64,000 nt of DNA from Allolobophora icterica (lineage: Eukaryota > Annelida > Clitellata > Crassiclitellata > Lumbricidae). Where the stretch lies: NCBI GenBank assembly GCA_963556255.1, contig OY744606.1:7446106-7510105 (forward strand), given 5' to 3'. The notes under the pieces are model-generated. The model made no database searches, was not told the origin of the DNA, and saw nothing but the letters and a program-made list of their open reading frames with translations. The translations under genes were made by a program, and so were the position numbers. Below are positions 1 through 12,040 of this stretch, one piece after another (positions within the stretch are counted from its first letter, which is position 1; each line of letters begins with the position of its first letter).

Positions 1-344
1 TAACTGACCAATGGACTCACCAAATACAGTTTCAAGTTGTCGATTTAAGGATGAAATTATTGGGGCTGACTTTATAAGTAAAGGTATTTTATTCCAGACA
101 CTAGGGGAGGCTGAGCTAAAAGTACATACACCGAAAGCCTTACCAACCAAAGGCTGATGAAGTTTTAGAAGATCACTGGATAGTGTGGAACAGGCTGGGA
201 CGTGATAGTCAACTATGGATCTGAGGTAAGCAGGTTACTGGGTGTGAAGGAGTTGATAGGTGACAGTAACTAATGTAAAATCGATAAGCCTCGAAATAAA
301 TAGCCAATGGAGTTGTGATTTTTCTTACAGATAGACATTTGTTC

Positions 345-595
345 TGGCTATTGTTGATTAAGGTACCCGGTAAGTACTTCTTAAGTACTTTCTAAATTGT
401 TTTTAAATACTAAAGAAAAGTACTTGTGTTGATTAAGGTAAGTACTTTCATTTTTAAAAACAAACCAAACAAAAAGTATTTGTGTTGATTAAGGTATTTC
501 TTAAGTAATTTTTTAATTATTTTTAAATACTCACGAAAGAAAAAGTACTTGTGTTGACTAAGGTAAGGTAAGTACCTTCTTTTCTTTTTACCATA
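345..595 (-). repeat. Tandem partial duplications of desaturase exon 6 and its donor
   Basis: The 3' end of exon 6, encoding SQHKYFFF and its splice-donor side, recurs about three and a half times. Copies of the word AAAGTACTTGTGTTGATTAAGG (plus strand) lie near 417-439, 473-496 and 542-563, with a fragment near 350-365. The units are about 60-66 bp. Read through in frame, the copies still encode NQHKYF-like peptides. Confidence 0.7.
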
Positions 596-3500
596 CTGAA
601 CAAAACCAGAAAAACACATTTATCTTGCTGAATTCTATATGACTGAATATACACCTATTGTCACCTGTGAACAGGAATTTGTTTACTACGGCGGACACCT
701 TCAAGATGAGACTCAAAACCCATTTCTACAAAATCGCTTATCCTGACTAGTCGTTAGATTGTTAAGCGCCCTTGTAACGGCATGTGCTGTGTTACGGCGC
801 TGTAGAAATTGTCGTGTTCATCATCATCATCATCATTGTAGGTCTGGCTCTACGTGACTGCATGGGACTGCCAGACCCTTTCCAGCTACACGAGCATCAT
901 TCTTTTCCATACAAAACTGTCATTCCTTTAAAACTCTATATCAGTAATGTGACATCTTACAGAGCGCTCAGATATGTATAAACATACATACATCCACACA
1001 CACATACATACATTCATACATTCAGGTATGGTGTGATTTAAATTTCAGGAACAACTACATCCAATCAATACTCATTACAAGAATTAAAAGTGAAATTGAC
1101 TTAGAACTGTAATCAAACTAGACTGAAATCATTCAATCCTCGTTTACAGATGGAATGTAGCTGGGAAACTGTAACTGTGGAGCCAGTAAGGGAAGAAGTA
1201 CAGTGGAGAACACCGAATTAAATCCAGATAACAGAACTTGTGTCAAAAATCAATCCAACTATTAATACACAATCTGATAATAAACAGAACGCATCTCAGT
1301 TTTCAAGACACCTTGCTTATAATGGAGATTGAGCAAACCACGTGATTAACCTGGGACCACAGACATCGGCTTTAATACGTAACGCATAGAACAATACATG
1401 ACACAGAAAGGCACACAATAGATCAGCTTGGCACTACATTACTGGCATGACAGAGAGCAAGTGAGCAAGCAACAGAAACAGACACACAGACAGACAGACA
1501 CACAGACAGACACACACACACACACAGGCAGACACACAGACAGGCGGATAGACAGACAGAAACACAGGTGATTAGACTAGGCTGAAATTAATCCATCCTG
1601 GCAGAGTTAAGCGTAATAGAGAAAATTCTGTTACCTCTTCGGCCATGGTCTTGCCGACAAGCAGAACAGGCGCAAGAGTGACATCAGGATCCTTGTTCAG
1701 GACGTTTGGCTTGGCATGGTGATTGTAATGGCGGAAGTTCCACCAGTCGGAAGACGCCCCCTGCAAGAAAACATGTCCCAACTTTAATAACAATTTCATA
1801 TATATTTCAACAGCAAAACAGATGGGTCACTTTGGAACAGCCATCCATCTATTTACTCTATTAAAACTTATCAATTTCTGTGGGGTTCTCATGTTGGGAG
1901 TGCCATAGAGTTGTTTATAAGATGCACCTTACAACTTTACAAATACAATACAACACAATAAATGACAAGGGTCGAAACCCATCTAGTCACCATCTTGGAA
2001 TGACATTCTTACAACATATACTGGACTGTAAACCCAGGGGTTAGAGGTAAATATCTGCCAAAAGGTGAAATAATTGATTCAACACTTATGTTTGAATACT
2101 AACTACTGCGAAATGAATGATGCACTTTATAATCAAACGTGTCTTCTCAAATTTACATCTGCTAAATCCGAAGATTTACTAATAAACTTTAAACAATTTG
2201 AAGCTGGATTTCACCACACCTTGATGAAATTCAACAGGAAGATCTGAAAGTAGTGATTGAGGCGTGTGCTTCTAAAGACAGACAGATGTCCGTAGTCATG
2301 CTGTGACCATCCAGCCTGAATCTATAACAAACCGATCAAGAACTTACAACAATATCGAACAAATGCCATGTATGTATGTATGTATGTATCAGAGCACTTG
2401 TACAGCCCCTCAACTCACCAGGGCACATATTCACATACGTGTATCTCAACAATTATACCAGCACTCTCCGCAGGTCAGAGTCCAAGCAACCATTGCATTT
2501 TACAGATTCTCACCATACTCACAAATCATTAATAAAAAATTAATAACATTTTTAAAATAATTTTTATAGAAATTTATTGCACGTGAAGACAAGACATGTA
2601 AAGATATTAACTGTTAACAGACACCTCAACTAAACTCCTCGGAAGCACTCCGGACTAAAAAACACCAATTTACCATAAACCAAGATGGTTTTTCCAACCT
2701 TAGTTGAAAAATGATCAATTCTAATAAGTACCTACCTGTCCAGTGGTAAGGAAGCAGGCTGCAATGAAGTAAGACAGCCATCCAGTTCCAAACGTTTTCA
2801 TCACCCACCAACCAAGAAAGTCCAAGAACAAAATGTGTGCAATGTGAAGGACATAGAAGACAGGATTCGGCCGGAAGAACCCGGAATTTTCGGCAACAGT
2901 GCGCAGCTGATGGAAATCTTCAATTAATGCCTGTCAGGTAAAAGAAAACCAGCTAACTGTAATTGTAATCTGACATTTATAAAGCACCACCTCAAGAAGA
3001 GAAATTATCAGTGGCACTTTAACCCAAACCAAAGGAAATACTGTCACACAGTACAGACTCCAGGTGCTTGCGAAACTGTTACGATTGTATCTATTTATGT
3101 AGTTTCTGAAAGCACTTGTTGCATGTCAAGTTCATAAATGAGAATCTAAGTGACACTTGATCCCGATTAGCATTTAGATTTGATCTTAGTATTAGGACAC
3201 ACAGTCCACTGAAGTTTCTACTTTTTGAATTTGGTGTGAATCCATTAAATTGTTTAAATTTTGAAATTAGAATTTCAGCCTGATGTTGGTGCGAATTTTA
3301 AAACCCATACAACAGTTGATACTACCATTTATTTTGCCAGGCCTTCTATTTCCTCCCCCAAAGTATAAATCATCCCTCATGTCTAAAACTACCTCACAAG
3401 ACAGTGGTACTGGCACAAATTGACACGATCTGGCACAGCACCACACAAGGTAAAGGTGCCAAGAGTGGGATTGTGTCCGTTGGAAAGAGGAAACCGGTTT

Positions 3501-4880
3501 TCTCTGCATCGCTGGTTACCTACACACTGCATAACCGGATAACCTTAAGAGGTCAATTCGGTAGCGCATCAGGTCAGCAATCCAAGCATTACAGGTTCAA
3601 GCCTGCTCAGTGGACTCCATGTAATGATCCTGGACAAGTTGTTTGCACATACCTGCCTTGTGCATCTGATTTAGATTTACCGACCTTGAGTGCAGAATAT
3701 ATTTAATAAATAAACAAACACACAAGAGGAAAAATGTCCCATTTTATAATTATTATCATTTATTTGTGTTTATTTAATGCCATTTAAATGATGGTGCTGA
3801 GCAGTCTCTACAACAGCAATCATTGTACAGGAATCTCCAACCTTCCCACACTAGTCTAGAGACCGCTTCAGCATAACTTTCACAGCAAGTATATGGTCTC
3901 AGGATATCCCAATATCAGTAACTCTGATCTTGTTCATTCTGGCTAACATGGAATTAGAATCATTTGAGTCACGATTTGCAACCACAAAACCATTTTAATT
4001 CACAGTATAATGGACAGAATGAGGGTTGGCAATGCCTCTAATTAGACATAAGAAGCAAACTTGCCATTTCTTTTATTTTTTCTTCAGTAAACGTATGGTC
4101 TTTCTCTTCTCTCACCCTTCCAATGACGATGTTCTTCATGAACTTACTGACGTATGCCTTGTTTGGATGAAATGCATACCATGCTTCCTGAAAAAACACA
4201 AACAAGCCATATATCAGTTATCATCCCCACCGGCTTCTGCCTGTTGAACAATTAGAACTACAAAATTTACTCAAATAGTGAATGTACTCTCCCAAAAACT
4301 TTGACATAATGAAGAAGTCAACTCTGCGGCAATATTTTTACGCTCCTTAATATTAAAAAACATTTAAAACTACCAGTACCAACAAGAGGCTAAAACTAGG
4401 CCAGAAATTAAAGGAAATATCGGTAGGGACACGTTAGAAAACTGGAATACTGGTCAAGGAATCCCAAAAAGCCATAAGGAAATGAAACTACCCAAGAAAT
4501 CCAAAACCCCAACACCCTTTAAAAAGTAGATGACACTGGAACTCCAAAACCCCTAAATCTTTTAAAAAGCAGATGAAACGGAAAAAAGGAATTCAAAGGT
4601 CCCAAAAGCTTCACAGAAAAGCAGACAAAAAACGTCAAATACCGAGGCATCCTGTCCGGCATAACCAGAGATGATTTTCTCTCCTCCAGGATGGCGCCTT
4701 GCCCAGTTTGTCACATCATACACATATCCATTCACTGCTATCCACCTATCCGTCCGTTCTGTATGCCGGGCGATCTCATCCCACGAGAACTGCGGGAGAC
4801 CCTCGTGGTTCGGATGCGTCCACCCGCCTTTGCCCATTTTGCGGTCTGAAGCAGTAGTTCTTGATGTTGTCTCTCACAGC
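535..4880 (-). CDS. Front-end fatty acid desaturase (FADS-like, cytochrome b5 fusion), 5' part
   Basis: This spliced gene encodes an ER-membrane desaturase of the FADS1/FADS2 type, which inserts delta-5/6 double bases of unsaturation into polyunsaturated acyl chains. I reconstructed six coding exons on the minus strand: 4837-4643 (exon begins at 4880 after an AG acceptor, so 43 nt are 5' UTR), 4187-4065, 2930-2736, 2321-2220, 1760-1635 and 595-535. All junctions join in frame, and the exon 2 donor is GC rather than GT. The visible 267 residues contain the cytochrome b5 haem motif HPGG in exon 1, the first histidine box HDYGH in exon 4 and the second box HYNHH in exon 5. The third box (QxxHH) and the C-terminus are missing because the gene runs off the left edge. 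At least one non-coding upstream exon must exist. The family call is firm; delta-5 versus delta-6 specificity cannot be read from this part. Confidence 0.93.
596..1634. other. Desaturase intron 5 with a CACACAGACAGA-rich tract
   Basis: This is intronic sequence between exons 5 and 6. A degenerate (CACA)(GACA) microsatellite occupies about 1470-1570 and a short ACATACAT tract about 980-1020. I see no other gene. Confidence 0.6.
3540..3715 (+). repeat. tRNA-derived SINE-like copy
   Basis: A box A-like segment (TTCGGTAGCGCATCAGG, about 3558-3573) is followed by a box B-like segment (ACAGGTTCAAGCC, 3591-3603). The copy ends in an AATAAATAAACAAACA tail. It lies in an intron of the desaturase gene. 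There is no intact cloverleaf, so it is not a tRNA gene. Confidence 0.5.
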
Positions 4881-5505
4881 CTGAAAAGAAAACTTACAAG
4901 TGCAAGTCACCCGAGCACAAACCATAAAACAGCTGACAGTCTGACCCGGCCTCTTATCAAAAGTCGACGACGTTTAATAAAACCTTTAAATAGGCCAGAC
5001 GTTAACAGACCAAATTCAATTACACTTGACAAGGACATTCAAGGCTTGTACTGTTCACAATTGAGGCCAAAATCTGAACCACTCATATCAAAGGATGTCA
5101 GCCTATAAAAATGTCGCTGTCACATTCAAAGTAATGTCCGATAAAAGTAACACCATTGTTTAGGCGTTAAACTGTCTAACGTCAACGGACATTCATAGTA
5201 ACAAACTGCCAGACAATTTTGTCTGCCTTAAAAGTCAAACTATCAACTGGCTTTATTATTATCATTATTGTTATCAAGGGTGTAACTTTGCCCCATAAAG
5301 TGGTGGTGACCAATCCCCTCCTCTCTTCCATTCCCCTTTTCCCTTCCCTTCCCCTTCTCCCTTCCATTACCCTTCTCCTCCCCTCATCCTCCATCACCTT
5401 CCCTATATACAAATTTAATAGGCTTTGTCTGCCACTTTAAGGTCACTTGCAGAGAACAAAGTTCATCTTTACATTCTGTGAATATGTTGAGGACACCGAG
5501 GCCAC
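4881..5505. other. Desaturase upstream intron; pyrimidine-rich tract
   Basis: This lies 5' of the first coding exon and is presumably intron between non-coding and coding exons. About 5310-5400 is a CTTCCC-rich pyrimidine tract. I see no gene. Confidence 0.5.
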
Positions 5506-5857
5506 GTGAATCATTGGCATCTCACTGGCACTAACTCATGAATCACTGGCATCTCACTGGCACTAACTCATGAATCATTGGCATCCCACTGGCACTAACT
5601 CATGCATCATTGACATCTCACTGGCACTAACTCATGAATCATTGGCATCTCACTGGCACTAACTCATGCATCATTGGCATCCCACTGGCACTAACTCATG
5701 CATCATTGGCATCTCACTGGCACTAACTCATGCATCATTGGCATCTCACTGGCACTAACTCATGCATCATTGGCATCCCACTGGCACTAACTCAAGAATC
5801 ATTGGCATCTCACTGGCACTAACTCATGAATCATTGGCATCCAACGAAACGTCAGAA
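5506..5857. repeat. 32-bp minisatellite, about 11 copies
   Basis: A unit reading approximately GAATCATTGGCATCTCACTG plus GCACTAACTCAT repeats head to tail about 11 times. The copies differ mainly by gaatc/gcatc, catct/catcc and cattg/cactg variants. There are no unique spacers between units. Confidence 0.9.
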
Positions 5858-6107
5858 CTTTCCAAACAGCACAAGGCCAAAAAGTGGTGGTGACTGTCAC
5901 TTCCACTTGTAAAAGTGGTAGTGTGACCGGAAGCCATCGTCACAATGCAAAGTTACGCCTATGATCATTTATTACATCACTGTAAATATTATTACGAACA
6001 TTTCTTACATGAAAAAATTCATGTAACAGTGTTACATTTTTTGGCTGAAACAAAAACTCACATCAACAACTCTCTGTGGCCATTTTGACGATAACAGTAC
6101 CCTACAC

Positions 6108-6427
6108 CAGCGGTTCCCAAACTTTTCTGGGTCGCGACCCACTTCTGAATATCTTGGCAGTCTCGATACCCACAGTGTATTAAAATTTGCTTCGTAAATT
6201 GGTATCGAAATATGCGGATTTATGTACAGCGCTTGGAAGTTTGAAGCATTAGGCCTAAAAGGAAATTTAGGTAAAAACAGTTTACAATTTATTGCAATCC
6301 AGCTAGTTATAATCCAATCATAGCCAAAAGTTGCAAAAATAAATGTTTCTCTACGAAATTTGACGACCCACTTGCCAGAGCTTCGCGACCCACTTTTGGG
6401 TCGCGACCCACAATTTGGGAAACTCTG
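6108..6427. mobile_element. hAT-type MITE, 320 bp
   Basis: The ends are inverted (CAGCGGTTCCCAAAC and its near-complement TTTGGGAAACTCTG), a classic hAT terminus. The element is flanked by a perfect 8-bp target-site duplication CCCTACAC at 6100-6107 and 6428-6435. Internally, GGGTCGCGACCCAC recurs near both ends. It has no coding capacity. Confidence 0.9.
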
Positions 6428-6719
6428 CCCTACACTATTATTATCAGACATGTACGTTTAAAAGTGTGAATTCTTTTACCCAAACCTAGAATTCTTTCTT
6501 GGCAAGGCAAGTACATAAACAACATACCCTGGTAGGTCAATGAGATATGTATTAAGGTAGGTATTATTGAGGTAGGTATCAAGGTAGGTATCAGCATGAT
6601 CTTCTGGCAACTCAGTTAACAGAGAGTCTCAAAAGACACTGTTTAAATGACCTGACATTATGTATGACTGCTTATACATGCATATTACCACTATGTCTGT
6701 ACATCCTGTACATCCTTGA

Positions 6720-6785
<66 letters not shown>

Positions 6786-6895
6786 CCACTATGTCTGTAC
6801 ATCCTGTACATTCTTGATGATGATGATATATATATAAATATAATATATATATATATAACAACAGTGCATATATATATATATATATATATAATACA
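6720..6895. repeat. (AT)n microsatellite with duplicated flank
   Basis: Two AT runs (about 6720-6782 and 6825-6895) are separated by a copy of the flanking word ACCACTATGTCTGTACATCC that also precedes the first run. The locus has therefore expanded as a compound unit. Confidence 0.85.
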
Positions 6896-7503
6896 TATGC
6901 ACATAATTTACAGCTCAGTGGTTAAATTATTCATCCAGAAGTGCCAGGTCTCCAATTGTAAAACCTAATTGTTTTTGATGAATATATGAATCATAGGTCA
7001 AGTGGCTGTCCTCAAATCAGAGGTGTCGGATCTCAGATCTAGCTGAATTTAACCAAGTGCTGCACCAAAATACATGGAACCCAAGTAGGACTCATATTCC
7101 CGTATAGGACCCATAAAGAGCCCATATGGGCCCCATCTAATGCCCATGGATGCCTATCTGTGTAAGGCACTCAACCAATAAGTCACTGTTTCAAAAACAG
7201 CGACACAATGTCTTTGCCTATAATAATCTCATCCAACTCATACACACTCCCAACCCTGACAGCTACACTTGCTGGGCCAACATTGGCTACTGCTTGTCCC
7301 CAGCGTCAGTATGCAGCCAGCTGTGACCCAGTGGATGAGCCACATGGGTCCCAGTTTTAGTCAAAATTTGGGAAGATTTCATTCAATTCTAAACATGCAC
7401 AATTCTAAAATGAAAACATAATGCCTTCTGCTAACAGAAATTACACATTTATTTATATATAGCACTTGTGTCATGTGTAACATAAAAAATGTTCAGTTCA
7501 AAT

Positions 7504-7659
7504 CAGGGATCGGTTGGGACCGGAACGCACCGGAACCGCGTTCCGGTTATTTTTTTGAGGACCAGTAATTTTTAGACAGGATTCACAGGAACATTCCTAG
7601 ATTAACATGGCGTCTGACGCCGGCGTTCCGGTTCTTTTTAGCTTAGAACGGAATCCCTG
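7504..7659. mobile_element. hAT-type MITE, 156 bp
   Basis: The termini CAGGGATCGG and GGAATCCCTG are inverted. The flanking 8-bp duplication GTTCAAAT is perfect (7496-7503, 7660-7667). The interior has ACCGGAAC and CCGGTTC words reminiscent of the element at 20964-21229. Confidence 0.8.
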
Positions 7660-7667
7660 GTTCAAAT

Positions 7668-10600
7668 ATTATTGTAACTTGCACGCAAACTGTGTTATTG
7701 CCTTTTTGTTAGCAAGCTGCAGTGCATTCTATTTCCAACCGGAAGTTCATTTGAACCTGCTGGTGATTGATTAAATTATTATTTTAAGTCTGCTTCATTT
7801 CAATTCATTGGGCACGTGCAAGGTTTGCTGAGTTTTTTATCTGTAATTTCACTTACTGGCATTTGTAAATATATGAGGGATTGTGTCTATAGACAAACGT
7901 TAGCGAAATGATTTATTTGACACTGGCATACCCGATCGAGTAACCCGAAATCGTTAAATTCTTTACAAGACGCCAACAGTTTTACGTCGCATCGTGTGAT
8001 TTACATCGATTTCTTAAAATTAGCGCTATATAAATATTCACGTGGCATCGTCCTATGTAATAGCAATCATAATCTCGGGACTTGGCTTTTTAGGCGCTCT
8101 AGGACCTCGAGATTACGATTACGATTACGAATCCGTCAACTGCTGTAAGCACTGATCCTGTTCTAAACGAGAAACAACAATAAACTGTCAATGCACAATA
8201 CATACATCTTTCGCGTAAATCTATGTTTAATTAAGCGAAATTTATAATTACCCTGTTAGCATGAGGGTCGTCGAGAGCCCCGCAAAGCTTGCAGACGCCG
8301 GCACAGAACGTGTGTACCAGAAAAATAATGCTGAACGCCTCGATGTAACGCCGATTCCGTGAGGGATGTCACAATCACTAAAGCGGCCAAAACCTAAAAC
8401 AAATCCTAAGAATCAATATTAATTTTAAAGGAATGGTAACTCGTTAAAATAATTGTACATCCGGCGCAAGGCCGGAAGCGTGGTGACATCTGTTGCTAAG
8501 GGTGTATAGTCTCGTGTCTATCCACATTATAAGGCAAATTGCTATCATTGAGAAATATAATGGCGCATAATGAACACTATGAGAAGTGACATCCCTTGTG
8601 CAGAACTGAGCATCGCCTGACGGTAGGCACAGCCCGAAATACGAAATTGTGACCAATGAGAAGCTGAGTCGGTCACATTATCTCGCACTGGTTTGCGACC
8701 CGACTGAATCCGATTAAGGACAATGCGATGTCTCATAATTATTCGTATGATAAATGCACGACGTACATGTACCTTTATTTGGTGAAATTAGGCCTAGTTG
8801 ACGTGAGGACACGCTCATTTCGACAAAATTCTTGCAATCGTAAGAGTGGGGTTGGGTGTGATATAAATATTATGGCCTACAGAAGTGGCAGGCAGAAACT
8901 GGGAAGAAATATTGAATCGAACTGTTTGTTCACTAATCAAATATTGGTGACGGATGTTCATAGTTGATGGTTGAGGTGGTCGAGTTGTTCAAGACAAAAA
9001 AACTGCTGGGCACATAATATTAATCTAATAATTATAATTATAACCATTCGGACCAAACCATAATGGTTATATTTTACCATTTTAGTTCTTTCCCATCAAA
9101 ATGCATATCATAATGTAATCGTTAACACGGCATTTCTACAGTACCCAAAATGTAAAGTTACTGGGACTATTGGTATTGCATGCTAACTGCTAGCCTACGT
9201 GTTGGGTATTTGGATGCCGCCGCGTCCAGCAGACGGACTTTAATTAATCAGACTTATCAGATTTGATTAGGTCTAACCGTCTAAGTCAGTCGATCCAGTC
9301 TGTTTAGTGTCCGAAGATAGTATAATTATGGTTACGATTAAGTTCACCAATGGAGCTATATCCAGCACTGCACCAATGACTCTGGAACGATGTTCCCGAA
9401 TTCGGCAAATTTTTGATTCCCCGAGATCTGTCATCATTGCCACCCGCCCTCCACCATTCGCCTTACCAAGCTCAGGTTCCTCTAGAAATCAGTGCAAAAA
9501 TCACCCCAGGCTTTCCACTCTAAACTATAAGTCTCACCTTTTCAAGAATTCTTACCATGACCCATCTTATCCTCCGCCTTTGAAATTCTTCTTGACCTAA
9601 ATGACACCCGCTTTAACAGCTGCTTTGCCTCCTCACTTGATCTGGACCCACCAGAAACCGGACATTGACTAGGCCTCTGGAAACTCCAAGCTAGCTTGAA
9701 GCAGCGCTCGTGATAAGCTGGTGCCCTGCGTTTGGCTTTCGAGTGGAGCTTTATAAGTTTGGAATTAACGTTTTCGATTAGGCCTACGATTCGCATTTTG
9801 GAATGCCATTTTGTGAAACGTGTGGAACCTATTGATACGTTAATTTCGCGTCCTGCATTATTTGCCGGTGAAGCATATTTCGTTCTATATAGATCTAAGT
9901 TAAGGAATCTACACATAGTAGGCCTATGTTTTTTTTATATATAGCCTACTTGTAGCAATCTTTTATTTCACCAACCACTGCCTTACGATTTGTAATCTCA
10001 ACTCGATAGGCCCTTTTTGACGAATGCAATTTAGGCATATTGACGAATGCAATTTAGGCTAACGTATTTGGAATTTTTTAAATTCAAATAGCGAAAGTTA
10101 ACCGTGCTCATCCCGGATGCCTGAAAGCGAATAAACTGCAAAATAAGCGGAATCCCGACAGCAGTTTTCCACCACGCATTTTCCCGAAAATAGTGTGGAC
10201 CCGAACCCCTTGTTGGCTGATCCTCACAGCCTGCAGCGTGCTGTGTCAACCCAACTACCCAAGGAAGTGCTTCAAAATAAAATGTACATAAATATTACCA
10301 TAAAGACTATGTAGGCTTCACTATTCTAACATGAAAAAATTGGAGGATATACAGAAACTTAGTGACAGTTGAGCAAGCCTTTAAACTTTTTAAAGGTTAT
10401 GTTTTTATCTACATTGGAATAAGTTCCATAGTAGTTATCAGCAACATCAGTGTTTAGAGCCACTTTCGTGTGTGACTTTGTAACAGTCTTGTTGTCCTCG
10501 AGACCAAGGTCTTGGTCTCGAGTGCACTCGGGTTCGTTTTTAAAAGTCTTGGTCTTGGTCTTGAGACCAAAAGTCTTGGTCTTGAGGTTTAAGGTCTTGA

Positions 10601-12040
10601 TAAGAAGACTGCTTTGTAATACTACTTGTGTTGCCACCTACTTCGATGTGTGACTGACGACCATTTGTGTCTAGTACTTGACAAGTCTTGGTGGTTTCAC
10701 TTTCTAGTTTAAGTAGTTTTGAAAATTTGGAAAACCACGTTGCATGGCATCCTGATGTATCCGAGGCATTGCTCGTGGAAGAACAACGATATCACTGCCA
10801 ACCGTAAAGTCACATTCAATAAACTACATGCTGTGGATGGAAGTGTAGTTCACAAACTTGATCCTTGCGACTCAAATGCCTGTCGGCATGTGGTATAGCC
10901 TGGTTCCACAGCAGAAAGTTCTTGACAGACGGCATAACAGGCTGCATTTAACGTTGGGATCTGACTTCACTGTCGTTTGGTAACCAGTTTTGCATACAGG
11001 AAGAAACAGTGGCTGTTTCTGGCTTTTGACATCGAGCGAGCTGCACAAACCTTAATACATATACAAGTTTTAAATAAACTAAATGAATTGCAAAATAATT
11101 ATCTTCATGATATATAGATGTAACATATAATTGTGCAATTTCCTCCAAAATATAAAACCTATGCTAGGGATTCAGCCCATGGATCTGGAAATGTTTCATC
11201 ACTTTCATTAGCAGTTCGACATTTAAGATAACTTTCGTATATTTGAAACAATTTTTAAAGCAATAGCTATTGCAACCTCTATGCACACCTTTTATCGTAC
11301 AATGTAAACTAGCATCAAACTCATAATAAAACTGCTATAATTACATTTATTATGCACCCATAAGATCGTTAAATATCATGAAAATTACATGTCAAGTCTC
11401 TAACAAGTGGAAATTAAATTTACAAGGAAAATATAAAAAAATTTTCTTGTTTATCTGAAATATAGGAAAGTTCTCTTAAACTATCCTACTTATTAAGGAT
11501 TGTACATTATTAAGTACTGAGTCATGCTAATATAAGATATGAATGGTTCTCAGGCGCTTGTAATCAATTTGGATCACAGCTCAAACTTTAGTATTCATTG
11601 ATTATGATGTAATCTGATGATTTCAACAGGCCCTTTTTCATAATATACTTGGAGGCGATGAATCGATAGTTGCTTCAAGTGAATCCTAATATCATGGCCT
11701 GCCTGTTATCTATGCAATCATGTGCTTATTTCAAGGTCTTCCTGCTTTCCATAATTGTTTTGCAGTCTGTGCAAAATTATATGGACTAATTACTTCTGTC
11801 AGAAGGCATAGAAACATCTCCTTTGAAAAGAAATAAACTTTATCTCTTTTAATGCTGTGACTTAAAGTTATAAATGGTTTACTTTTAAAAGTTTAGACAT
11901 TGTAAATTTTTTAATTTTAGCGAAATACAATATTGCTTTCCAATTTAGCAATCACTGGTAGAGGTAATCTGATGAAACAATTATGTGCATTGCTTTTGTT
12001 CCTTCAATAATTTTATTATAACAGTTGCATTTTCTAATTC
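7668..12040. other. Intergenic, no gene recognised
   Basis: I find no convincing coding exon here. About 8260-8360 is a CpG-richer patch that could be a promoter or non-coding first exon, but no evidence ties it to a gene. Opposed short reading frames around 9300-9940 show no family signature. 10486-10602 holds a palindromic repeat listed separately. Confidence 0.45.
10486..10602. repeat. Palindromic GGTCTTGAGACC repeat cluster
   Basis: Short units built on GTCTTGGTCTTGAGACCAA recur in both orientations, forming overlapping dyads. This resembles the interior of a small foldback element, but no clean TSD was found. Confidence 0.5.

Noticed and set aside
5506..5857. Possible CRISPR-like array
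   Set aside because: Units are contiguous 32-bp tandem copies with no unique spacers, in a eukaryotic context. It is a minisatellite.
9307..9944. Overlapping frames on both strands
   Set aside because: They show no domain signature, codon bias or splice context that I could recognise.
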